From Spizellomyces punctatus DAOM BR117 (lineage: Eukaryota > Chytridiomycota > Chytridiomycetes > Spizellomycetales > Spizellomycetaceae), in contig NW_015971538.1 in NCBI RefSeq assembly GCF_000182565.1, positions 206,713 through 270,712 on the forward strand: a stretch of DNA of 64,000 nucleotides, written 5' to 3'. Each line of letters begins with the position of its first letter. Position 1 is the first letter of the stretch. This document shows, piece after piece, positions 30,820-41,787 of the stretch. Under the pieces are notes generated by a model. The model did not search any database, was not told where the DNA came from, and was given only the letters and a program-made list of their open reading frames with translations. Position numbers and translations under genes: made by a program.

Positions 30820-33800
30820 CTAGCATCTTTCAAAGACTCTATACAAGTCTGGCAAGTTGGCCAGCTGGACTATAGTGCCATCCCCGGCCATGGCTTGGGG
30901 AGCTACGAAATGTTCCTTTAGAGCGGGGAACACTACGTGTTGCACAACCCAGCGGTAAGCTGCCATAGCCTCGTTCGCTTGCTTACTGCTGTCTCCTTGG
31001 GAACTCTTACTCCTATCAGCCAAGCCAATAACCATGGGGACCGTATGATGATGCCCTTGTTCATCTCCATCATTCCAACCGCTTGATGGCTCGAGCGGTA
31101 TTGAAGGTTCTAGAGCGTAAAGGAGACCTAACTCTCGTGAAAAGCCCTCAAAACAAGGCTTTTCAGCATCCCAATCAACTTCACTCCCGATTCGTAGTAG
31201 GAATAATGGTAATTTGTCCACATTGGGGACATAGCCACGAAGGAGGACGGGCAAGCTGAGGATCTCTCCCGCCTCACTGACATGGAACGAAAAATACTCC
31301 AGCAACATGTCGCGCCGCTCAACCAGTATCTTTCTGCATTCCTTCATGATGGAGACGCGTCAGGAGAGCAAAGTATAGCCGACCACACAAATACACGCCT
31401 CACCTCCGCTATTTCCTCTTTGGACATCATATCATTAGGCCATGCACTGGTGTCCTCAGCTTCAAGAGCGATCATCACAAGATCAAATATGGAAGCTGGT
31501 TGCGAAAGTTGGATAAAGCCGAAATTGGAGAACCCCTGGAGAGCCAATTGATAGAAGAGCTCCTGACTAGAAAGAACGATATATAATGTTGCTCAAGGAG
31601 GAAGGTACAACTTAACGGAACCGCTGTATACCTTAGATTTTGATAGTCGACTAGATATAGCTTGGTTTGATGCTGGATGATGGCGAGCACATCATCGACC
31701 AATCCGACGAATGTATGTTCAGCAAAAACATCTGTCAACCCTACCAAAATGGTGAGAAATGAATGCTAGGTTTAGATATTCCTCCGAATTGATGATGTAC
31801 CTTTATGACACGACTGCCGGACTTCATCTCGCAGTTCCAGTACACTTGTCAATCGTACCTCGACGGTACGCCCCTTATGCGTTATTTTATGGGGCGCAAG
31901 GTTGGATTCGGACATTCTGTCAGGCCGTACATCATTCACATCCCCTTCTTCTTCGTCAACTGATGTGGTAGTTCGCTCCTCGACTGTTGTTATTGTGGAT
32001 ACCTGCGTATCTTGGTTTAGATGATCAACAATCTTGAGTCGCTTCCGGGACGACTCCTCCACCCGCGTTGCCTCTTCTGCATCTTCCGGCTGATAGATTT
32101 CATTTGGGGGTATTGCTGTAGGAGCGGGTAGATGCGTAATAAAGGCATCCAGCGTTCTTGTGCGGCTGTCCGTTCGTACGAGTTTATGCTCCGGGGCTTT
32201 TGCTATACATCGCGAAACTTTATCATTGAGAAAGAGAGTAGGCAAATGGGAGATGCGATCAGCCTTAACATACTTGATTTATTGCTCCCAGGACCAGGGG
32301 TCGATACGGGCGGTGCGCCGGGAAGGAAAGTCTATTATTGGTACAATAAAAAGGCATTATGTATTCCGTTTTGTGTCACACATGAGGAAAAGGATAAAAA
32401 CCTGTGTATAAAACGTGCGAGATTGATTTGCGTCTGCCAATCGGGACTGTAACACTTCGCACACGGTCTGAATGATCTTGTCTTCATTCAAAAAATGGAC
32501 CTATTATTTTGACGATTAAACCACTTTCTTGTAGTTAGAACGCTTCGTATGCGAAGAACGTGCCTCACGCTTGGTTGGATGCACATTAACATCCACGTTT
32601 TCCGGCTTGATCTCCAGGCTGAGATAGACAAAGGGGTGTGTGCCTCTCGGCAGATATTCGGTATATACGGCTTCCACAGCACGCTTTAGATTTGAGCTGT
32701 CGACGGATCTGTCTGATTAATGTAGGCAAGAGGATCAGGTTCCCATTCTCTAAATACTGAGCACATTGAGGCGTTTGAACTTACGATTTATGAACAACAA
32801 AAAAATCATTTTTTTGGTGCTAAAGTTGGCATTGGACACAAGCCCCTCAAGCTTGAAGTCCCACCGGGAATCAGTGTGCTCCATTTCTAGCAGCTCCTTG
32901 GCGATGGTGGCACCAAACACGTAGCGTATATTATCCAAAGTCTTCGCCGAAGATGGGGTGTGTATGTCCGCCGTATTAGCCCCTTGCTAGTTATATGTAG
33001 ACTTAGTTGCCTGCTAAACGATACTCAATGCATGCCCCTACAAATATTACCTTTTTACAAGTAAAACTGACGCGACTGTTATGTATCGCGTATTTGTGAA
33101 CGATATCCAGTATTCGGTTATACTCGTCACTGGAGCTCTTCAGTGCCTTTCGCCGCGTAGGTACGTTATAAAAGAGGTCTTCTACCTTACCAAGAAAGGA
33201 CGTTGTGAGAAATTCACCATCCCATGATGAGCCCTCTACTTCAAGCAGCATGACTGTACCACTATCTGGGTGCCTTGATTGCCAGCGCACGGTTTTGGAT
33301 CAGCACTGGTACCTGGTTTGCCCGGTACAAGTTTCCCATCTGAATAGAAAGCTCTGGAGATGAAATCAATTAGTGCTTGCTAAACGATACGCACGCCTCC
33401 CGCGTAGGGTAATCACACACATCCACATACCGCCATGCGCAAGGTGAGTCATTCGTTTTGGTAGTTACAGTGACATGGGCAACATGGCTGATACTTGCAA
33501 GTGCCTCGCCACGGAACCCGTACGTCGCAATGTTGCTGAGATCTTCATAGCATTCCAATTTAGATGTAGCAAAACGTTCGCACACCATAGGCAGATCTTC
33601 TTTGTGTATTCCAACACCATTATCCTGAATCTTTAATAGGAGTTCATTCAGGAGTTGCTTTAAGGATTTTCTATGGTCAGTGTAACATACTTGCAAAAGT
33701 TTCAGCCCTCCGTCCTTCACCGTGATTTGAATAGACGTCGCTTGAGCATCCAGAGAGTTTTCAATCATTTCCTTTAAAGCATTCGAAGGTCTATGAATGA

Positions 33801-33986
33801 TCTATGAGTGGTCACACGCTGCACCGTTAGCGTTCAATCCACAGGCAAGATACGCCGCTCTATCGACAATGTCAACACACTACGCCCCAAGCGTACCTCT
33901 CCAGCAGCTATCCGATTTACTACGTTTTCGTCCAAGCGCTTGATGTGCGCTACGGGGTATACGGCTCGGTCGTCATTTCTCGCCAT
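30820..33986 (-). CDS. MLH1: MLH1 DNA mismatch-repair protein
   Basis: The start at 33986 is [21 protein letters not shown]-terminal GHKL ATPase motifs are present: [29 protein letters not shown] (catalytic Glu and Asn), [13 protein letters not shown], and [20 protein letters not shown]. Middle exons read [12 protein letters not shown] and [12 protein letters not shown], typical of MutL. The C-terminal domain includes [51 protein letters not shown] and [20 protein letters not shown]. The protein ends [13 protein letters not shown], the conserved MLH1 C-terminus. It forms MutL-alpha (with PMS1/PMS2) and MutL-gamma (with MLH3). Several introns interrupt it; the acidic linker near 31800-32240 is variable in all MLH1 proteins. 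Confidence 0.96.
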
Positions 33987-34299
33987 TATCGGAAATGCAT
34001 TAGGCTTCACAGTGATCTGCAAATGACATTGGTTGACTCATGTATCAATCGAAATGGGTATTACATAATCATAACCCAAGGGCCGAACCTCTCTACGGCC
34101 AACCCGTCGGGTGTCAACAAACCATGTAATCTTGAGTGTATTTATCCGTGGATTTTGGTTGCAGAACGTCCTTAAAAGTGCTTTTTGCGTCCCCCATTCC
34201 AGTTAGATTCCTGCATATCTCGTCCTTTTGCGCAGAGCCTCTCTTTACCGTCTGTCATCTTTCTTGTGCGGGGATCGAATTTCTAGAAACTCTCCAGCC

Positions 34300-35202
34300 A
34301 TGGGTCATTCAGAATCCAAGGTTCAGGTTGCAGAAGATACTGAAGAAATTCGGGATCTAAGTAATAGCTCTCACTGTAAGTGGCCTTCTCGTTTTACTGC
34401 AGAACCAGTAGTTGACGCACCACCCTACGCAGTTACGCACAACGAGATACGGAAGCTTCAAACAGAGTTTGAGAAACTCGCGGATGAAAACCATACCATT
34501 AATAAGAACGACTTCAAAAGAGTATGCAAGGTTTTGGCCAACACAATGGATGTCAAAAATTTGACCACGCTTCAACTATCTGTAGACTCTAGAACAACAT
34601 GTCAGCTGCTGGTCGGCCGGCGCACAATACCTTTTCCTTGAACGATTATTTAATGCTTTCGATTTGGATGGTAATGAACGTATCGACTTCCGCGAGTTCA
34701 TTCAGGGCCTGAGTGTGTTTATGAAGGGGACGCCGGAAGAGAAGATGGAATGTATGGACCTGTTGTACGACTGTCCACAGGAAATTGTCTTCAAATATTA
34801 ATAGACTTTCTTGCAGTGTCATTTCGACTATATGATATGGATAAAAGCGGATCAATAGAACCTCGAGAGCTGATAAAAATAATGAGTCAGATGGTGGGTC
34901 GACAACCTTAAGGCAAACGTCGCTATTACTGTCATCTCATATTCTTTTCACAGTATTCTGCTTTCTACAACGAAGATCAGTCACAGAAGATAAAAGAGCT
35001 TGTACATCAGATCTTCGAGGATTTGGATATCAATGGTGATGGTTCTCTGGTAAGGGAATCTTTGAATCATATATCCTATTTCATGACCTTATAATGACCT
35101 GCTTCATATCAGTCTCTCAAAGAGTACAAATTAATGGCACTGAAAGAGCCAATGATGATCGATTTTATTGAACAATTTCTTATCGTGCCACCGCCAAAAT
35201 AG
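34300..35202 (+). CDS. Calcineurin-B-like EF-hand protein, N-myristoylation signal
   Basis: The start MGHSESKVQVAEDTEE offers Gly2 and Ser-rich context for N-myristoylation. A splice donor GTAAGT follows SNSSH. EF-hand regions follow: a degenerate first hand after IRKLQTEFEKLADENHTINK, then LFNAFDLDGNERIDFREFIQ, SFRLYDMDKSGSIEPRELIK and IFEDLDINGDGSLSLKEYKL. Loops 2-4 have the Asp/Asn/Gly pattern for calcium. The tail MMIDFIEQFLIVPPPK is calcineurin-B-like. The likely role is the regulatory subunit of calcineurin or a close CBL-type calcium sensor; family members at this divergence are hard to separate. The exon join near 34530-34640 is not certain. Confidence 0.78.
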
Positions 35203-35511
35203 CTGTCATTCTTTGGATGGGCCGTTGTGCGCTTTTGCAGGGCCGGAGGAGAGACTAGGGAGTATCTCAGTGACATTGACCTACATGTCTTTCGGTTGGA
35301 GGTTTCTGTTACCTATTCCCTAGAGTTTCTGTAATGTATCAATCTTTATACCCGATGGCCCGGTTTTACTGACTGAGGGTGTCAAATGTGTGCATACCGG
35401 TCTTTCCGCAGAACGGTCGATTCTTTGTGAATATTTGTTTCACAAGGAGGAACATCCTCAATGAAGATATGGCCGCGCTTGCAGATAAGCTGAAGAGCCG
35501 CTTGTCCAGCG

Positions 35512-37492
35512 CTAATTCCCGTTGGTAGCACGATGCCAAGTTCGTTCGCTACCCAGCACCTTCCCAACAGCGGCCGCCACCATTTCCGCTGCAGTCAAAT
35601 CAATATCTTCAATTTGCTTTCTGCCCTGCTCCAATTCGTCGTAAATCTCATGTGTCACCTTCCTCCCAATTTCCTTATAAATCGTTTTATCTAGACCAGC
35701 TCTTCCAGGGGCGTCCCAATACGCGTCAAGCTTGGTCTTTACCAATGTAAAAATCATCTTCTTATCCAGCGCCTTGGTTGCACGATTGGAAGACCCAAAA
35801 AGCGATCTTCCATCAATTGGACGGTCATTCACGGCGTTTCCACGCTCGATGGACGATTTGTCTTTGTCTTCGCCAGGTGGATGCTGAGAAGGACCTTCCT
35901 GATGGTTAGCCTTTCCTGCCTCCGTCCGCTTTTTAGACTTGAATGAAGGAAGTGCTCCACGCGGTCTCTCCAGAAATGAGAGATCGGACGGAGCCGGTTC
36001 AACGCTGGTGCGACTGGAACGGTGCTGTATGGGCGGCAACGGATCCTCTTCTTTTGACAGCAACAGGGAAGGAACCGTTCCGTGTTGCTTTCTCGGGCGG
36101 ACATCATTAGACATAGCTAGTTCAATACCATTTGACCCATTGTTCCATCGCTTATTCTCTGAGATTAGTCCTCCCTCTGACGGTATGTTACGGGGCGACT
36201 TACAGTGGGAATCTGACCGTTGAGCTGTACTATGGGAACGTGTGTGTCCATGCGATGCTGAACTCCCAGGTAGTGACGCGGAGTGGCCATCTTGCTGGCT
36301 AACTTTCTGTCGTTTAGGCAAAGGTGCAGTGGCAGAACCGGCAATTTTTCTCGCCTTTTCGAACTGCTTCCATACGGTACGCATCAGATCAGGTTCGCTT
36401 CCTATGGATGTGTGCGGCGTGTCTACAGATCGTTTTGATTGGAGGGTAACAGGCGGTGGAGTGAAGGAAGCCCAGTTTGGTTCAGAAAGAGGATTCAATT
36501 CAGTAGCAAGCCATGGTGGAACATCACGCAGACTACCCGAGGGTGTGAAATAATTTGTATGTCCTGATCGACCTTCTGTCGTCCCGGAAAAGCCATGTCT
36601 TCTTCGGTACGATTCTTGCATCTCACGGCGAAGGACGTTGATAAGGCGTGTTCGGGTTCGACCTTGAGGAGTGAATGTGGATGCCGGATCTACCACGGAC
36701 CTTGGTGGTCGGTGTGCGGGTAAGTGTTCTGGTGCCGATTGTGGTATGGTAGAGACTGCTCGTCGCCGCACTAGTCTTCTAGTGGGGGTAGTGCTTGTTG
36801 ATGTAGATGATTGTGTCGTGCTGGTCCCTTCCCGGTGACAATGGGGACAATACCAATCGCCTTCGGGGAACTCGGTAATACCCAAGCAGTCCATATGCCA
36901 TCCCTACCGTACACCAGCGAGGACATTAATTTCTGGCCGTAGATTTTGCCCAGACAATGCTGATTATCATACCGAATCACACAGATCGCAGAGCTTGAGA
37001 TATAAATATTAGCGTCAAGGCTCTTGCAGCTCGCCAGCACACCGCATAAATTACCAGCATAACATCTTCTCGATCAGTATGTCCACATATCATGCACTCA
37101 CACACATCATTGTCATCAGGAACGGATTCCTGAAGGTGTGTCGCAACTCCTTGCACCTTATCCTCCACGTCGACCACTCGTATAGTATTTTTCGCACCCC
37201 CTTGAATCCGTTCGACTACTCGTATACGTCGGAAAAGAGACCTGTCTTTTGGACATGTGTTTGTAACGTCGCTCCAACGCATAAGACACTCCAAATGGTA
37301 CGTGTGCACAGAAGTTGGGCAGTCCAGTTGTCCAAGTTCGTCTAGGAGACCATCGTCGTCTGGTACCAAGGGAAGCAGACATATTGCTGCGATAAGGTTC
37401 CAAGTGGAGTGAGATAAAAAGGGACATATCTTTACCCAATGAACATAATGAATTTCCTCACCGCAATCGTCAATCTCGTCCTGTGCTGACAT
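35512..37492 (-). CDS. RING-PHD protein, PHRF1-like
   Basis: Exon 1 (MSAQDEIDDC) splices in phase to AICLLPLVPDDDGLLDELGQ, giving the first RING Cys pair C-A-I-C, then LDCPTSVHTYHLECLMRW and CPKD, a complete RING. The PHD finger is CECMICGHTDREDVMLV with WHMDCLGITEFPEGDWYCPH. A long disordered Ser/Arg/Pro region of about 350 residues follows. The C-terminal helical domain (MIFTLVKTKLDAYWDAPGRA; YKEIGRKVTHEIYDELEQGR) resembles the end of PHRF1, which in animals and fungi binds RNA polymerase II and acts as an E3 ligase. The last residues at 35512 could extend through another exon. Confidence 0.82.
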
Positions 37493-37641
37493 TTGGCACC
37501 CAGAGGCGAAAGCCTGATACGAGATGGATTCTTGCTGACATTGTGTGTCACGTGACGGAGCGGGAATGGCGAGTTTGCGTTCAACGCTGGACCGCGGTCG
37601 ACGCTTGCAAACTGTTCTCGGTGTGAAATCTTTGGCAAGAA

Positions 37642-38893
37642 ATGCTTCCTACATCGACCCCTCGAACAGCTACGAGCAGCGCATATGCTTTCACATCACC
37701 CTCATCACGACCTCGGCGGGCAAGACGGGGGTCAACGGGTTTAACCCTCGTCCCCACTTACCTGCGCCGACTGTTTTCAATAAAACAGATGGATTTTGAG
37801 GTCGCGCTTTGGCAGATGCTTTATCTTTGTATCGCGCCGCGTAGAGTGTGAGTATGGGCTAAAATGGGAATGCTTGTTGGAATAACTTGCAGGCAACTAC
37901 GAGGGAGAAATGTGCCTTTGTCAAGTTATTATGGAAAGGGGGACGCGAAGGCATCTCTCTCTAGTGTATGCTGGGGCTGGAGTAGTGCAAAGAAACCTAT
38001 GGACATGAAGGAAGTCTTTTAACGTCATTTTCCTGTCTTCCATTTTATTCTGAGCAGATACCGAAATATTTACTACCACAAACGTATATCTGCGATGGAA
38101 TCCATACTGTTCTAACCTTAATCTGAAATTTGTTGATGTGTCTTTTAGAAACCAAAAACCAATGGGCGCGCGACGACCCAGCTTTTGTTGCCATTCTATT
38201 CTTCTGCTTAACGAGTACGTTATCGCTTGACGAAGTCAGCAATCTGAAGTTCTGATTGTCTGCCTTTGTTACAGTTTCGGCGCTGGCATACGGCATGGTG
38301 TATACGGTTGGGTTTTGGGGGGTTATCAGACTCATCCTTTGGATGGTGTTTGTGGATTTCCTTCTAGTCGGAATCTTCATTGCTACAGTGCTATGGTACG
38401 TACGAGAATCTGTACGGCAAAGATCACACGATAGAAGGAATGATTCACCAATATAATAGGGCTTTCATCAATCGGTTTCTGCTGCAACATAGCGTTCATT
38501 CAGTACAGCAATCTGTTGAGTGGGCATACGCTTTTGACGTGCACTGCAACTCCTTTTGGCCCATGTTCCTTGTCACATACGTACTGCAGCTATTCTTTCT
38601 TCCTGTCGTCACGCGAGATAACTGGATATCGTTGTTTGTCGGGAATACCATGTACCTGCTGGCGATCTCATATTACGTGTATATAACTTTCCTCGGTTAC
38701 AGCGGTAAGTCGCAGGCTCTACTCGTTGGCTTATAGCCTCTTTTCTGAATAGTTGATTTCATTTCTAGCTTTACCCTTCTTGAAGAATCCGGCAATCTTC
38801 CTGTATCCAATAGGCATATTGGTCGTCCTTTATACAATATCACTCTTTGGATTCAACATCAGCAAACAAATCCTCGATATGTATTTTCAATAA
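37642..38893 (+). CDS. UNC-50 homologue, Golgi multi-pass membrane protein
   Basis: Exon 1 starts MLPTSTPRTATSSAYAF (Ser/Arg/Thr-rich leader) and then QMDFEVALWQMLYLCIAPRR. Exon 2 (38058-38083) gives YRNIYYHK and exon 3 begins QTKNQWARDDPAFVAILFFC. These are the UNC-50 family signatures. Transmembrane segments follow (SALAYGMVYTVGFWGVIRLI; FLLVGIFIATVLW), then QQSVEWAYAFDVHCNSFWPM, FLVTYVLQLFFLPVV, VGNTMYLLAISYYVYITFLG and ILVVLYTISLFGFN. The family acts in Golgi trafficking and assembly of acetylcholine receptors in worms; in yeast the homologue is Gmh1, which interacts with Arf exchange factors. Exon boundaries around 38395-38480 are approximate. Confidence 0.9.
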
Positions 38894-38923
38894 CACCAAT
38901 GTATACACCATCTGCTCACATTA

Positions 38924-40424
38924 TCAGTCGCTAAATGATAAATTACTACCGAAAATTCTATGTTCCTGTCCAAAGCTACCAAGCCTAGCACCACTATTGA
39001 TTTCAACCCTTAATCCTCGCCCTGTATGGGCTCCCTCCACTTCTACAGCGTATTTCCATCCTTGTGCGTCAATATTCGCTACATCCACCGCTTGATATAC
39101 TTTCATTCTTCTCAGCTTACTCTTCCGTGAAGGGTCAGATGTCGTCCCACCTTCGCGAAGACGCTTCACTGCGCTGAGGAGATTGTCCAGATCTCCGTGA
39201 AACCCCATCCACACTTCCAGTTCCTCAACTTCAGGGCATAGAAAAAGTATGCCCAGGGCCATATCTGTCAGGAAACGAGGAGAATACTGTGAAAGCGAGG
39301 ATGAAAATGGTTCCTTGCGTGTCCCCAATGACAAATGCTTCAGGTGACTGGCCTCAAGATTTCTAAACTGACGCCAGAACGCACGATCCACGTATCCCAA
39401 ACGGCCAAGTGACCGAAGATTGGGAAGCGACCGAATGAGATTAGCAAGGGCGACCTCCGTGTGAAGTTTCGGTTCGAAGTCAGCCATCAAAGTGCGTAGA
39501 TTGGTTAAAGTGGAAAGCGTGTGAATCGCTGAGAAAGGATCATCACACATGTCATGCAGCCAAGGTCCGTCCAGCTCCAGGGTCTCTAGCGTGGACAATT
39601 CTTGTAGCGGCAGTAGCGACGACGATCGAATAATGCCTCTCGTGTCGTGAAAGCGACCATCTGATCGCAGATAAAGATGCTTCATATGACGGTACGGAAG
39701 AGAGGAGGCGGAGAGTGGTGACAAGTCAATTTGAGTATGTATATCTGCAAGGTCCAATAATGAAATCGTATTTCGCGATGGAAGGGTGTGCAGAACGCTC
39801 GACGGAGGATTATGTACAGTTAGCTCAGATGGAGCAATGTTGCTGACAAGGCTTGCAGCAAGTTCGCTTATCAGTTCCCGATCTTCAGGATGACAACGTA
39901 GTTCGCTTGCAACCAGCTCCACTCTTTCCAGGATCAGAGTCACTTTATTGTTACATGACTGTTCCAGTTTAGACTGAATGTCGTCTAACAGATCTTTGGC
40001 GCTGGCGCTGATCAGATCCTTGTTAATATCCACAGGCCAAGCTGACCATATTCCCTGTTCGTCTTCGTTCAATTTAACAGGTCGACTTCCAAATCGCCAG
40101 CGCCCCCGAACGCCACTCTCTTCTTTGGGGACAAGGCCCACAGATAGTGTAGGAGGTGATATATTCACAAGGAAAGGGCTTGTGGGTTTGTACAGTATAA
40201 GAAGCAAGTGAACGGTTAGAGGGATAGCTTTGACCGCAGCGGCGAATCCTCGACACACGCGCGTATATCGCAGTCGTTCAACCTTTGGGCGACGTATGAG
40301 CTGGTTGGGCTAACTGTGCAAAAGACAAAAGGTAACTCACCTCTGGAAACCGTTCCAATACATTGATCAAAAGCTCAAGAGGAAGTACATGTATGGTGGT
40401 AACGGTATTATGTACACATTCCAT
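38924..40424 (-). CDS. F-box protein with leucine-rich C-terminus
   Basis: The likely start at 40424 is MECVHNTVTTIHVLPLELLI, an F-box core with LPLELLINVLERFPE. A further in-frame ATG at 40502 is possible. The long second exon opens VERLRYTRVCRGFAAAVKAI, completing the F-box, and carries about 400 more residues. These include SLEIHTL-like LRR patches: PYRHMKHLYLRSDGRFHD, LSTLETLELDGPWLHDMCDD, LTNLRTLMADFEP and SLPNLRSLGRLGYVDRAFWR. Several LxxLxxL repeats fit an LRR-type substrate receptor. F-box proteins link Skp1-Cul1 ubiquitin ligases to targets. No substrate can be proposed. Confidence 0.72.
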
Positions 40425-40577
40425 CACTAATTTACAAATTACAAGGACGGGAAAGGAAGGGACCTCAGTTGGTAATAAATCCTGCGACGCCAAGGATTTC
40501 ATGAACTTACGTAAACCCTTAAATTACACCGCGATCTTGAGCTACACGGCTGGGCAAAGGCAAGACCGCACAGATTA

Positions 40578-41524
40578 ATGGCGCATGACGACGACATCAA
40601 CCGCCTTTTAGATGAGTTTGAAACAGAAAACAACGATGTTTACAGTTCTAGATTGCAAAGGTTCCCGAGTGGAGATACAACCAGTGCTGGAATGTGAGTC
40701 TTCAAAGGCCGTCAAAGAAGTTCCCTCCGTGTTGACGTGTTCAGCAGCGCAGAATATACCTATCATCGGGATATATGCCAACAGCATGGAATAAAGAGAA
40801 AGGTGAATTTGCTGCTTTGGAGAACTCTGAGTATGTCAGTTCCTCTGGAATGCCTTCTCAGGCTCAATAGTCGCAAAGAGTAGGATGATGCTCTCGACGA
40901 TATTCTGAAGGAGCTGGACACTATTCATCAACGGCCTTTGAATTCGCGAAAGGAGAATAACTCTTCCGGAATGACATCTGCACCATCGAGTTCAGTAGGT
41001 AGTCAATTAGCAAAAGCAAAATCAAAGTACGCAGAATGCACTTTTGTATCTGTCCACCTGGACTCACGCATCCACTGATTTAGATGCTCACCTGTCTGCA
41101 TCGGTGGAACGAATGATGAACGAGGCCTTAGCATAGGACATCTTCTACGGTCATGTAACAGACTGCGATGCTTGCGATGCGATTGGAAATGCATTGCATT
41201 TCCAGGTAGGGCTCATAATATTCATGCCGGGACATGTGCAGCATTCTCCATAACATCAATCTCATTATTAGATGCAGCTTGGAAAGATGACAGTGATTAC
41301 TTGTTTTTTAGAAACCACATGCCCAATGTTAACAAATTGCAAGACAATCTCATAAGAGTCAATGGTGCGCTGAATATGTCCCGTAAGAATTGAGACATGT
41401 ACTGATTGGGAAACTTGTGGTAGGTTCCGTTGCGTATTGTTGCCAATGCTCGTGGCAAGCTGTGGACAGCATAAGCATGATCAGCGAGATGACAAACCTA
41501 AAGTGGGTTTGCAGTGGACATTAG
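40578..41524 (+). CDS. CFAP418: CFAP418 (C8orf37) homologue, ciliary protein
   Basis: Exon 1 reads MAHDDDINRLLDEFETENND, matching the LLDE-type N-terminus of C8orf37. The following exon holds DDALDDILKELDTIHQRPLN. The C-terminal domain is highly diagnostic: LLRSCNRLRCLRCDWKCIAF, DDSDYLFFRNHMPNVNKLQD, then the final exon AYCCQCSWQAVDSISMISE and LKWVCSGH at 41524. Cys pairs and the C-terminal VCSGH are conserved in animal C8orf37, which is linked to cone-rod dystrophy and ciliary membrane trafficking. Finding it here supports a flagellated stage. A clear SCDRLRC-like Cys cluster suggests structural metal binding. Confidence 0.9.
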
Positions 41525-41787
41525 GCTAGTTGGTACAATTTTACTAGTTCGCGGGTGCGGTATTTTGCGCACTCTAGATATTAGGAACATTGAACTTCAC
41601 GGAATTTGCAGCAGTATATCTTTGCTGTGAATGTCAGTGTCCCAGATATATCATTGGAAGGAAGGGATAATGATATCCTTCACGCATAGCACAAACTGGA
41701 ATACCATTCCTATAAACATAAACTTTACAAGTGTTGTTGGGTTGGGTATCTCACGCGCGACGTGATTCAGTAAGCGGGCTGATCGAC

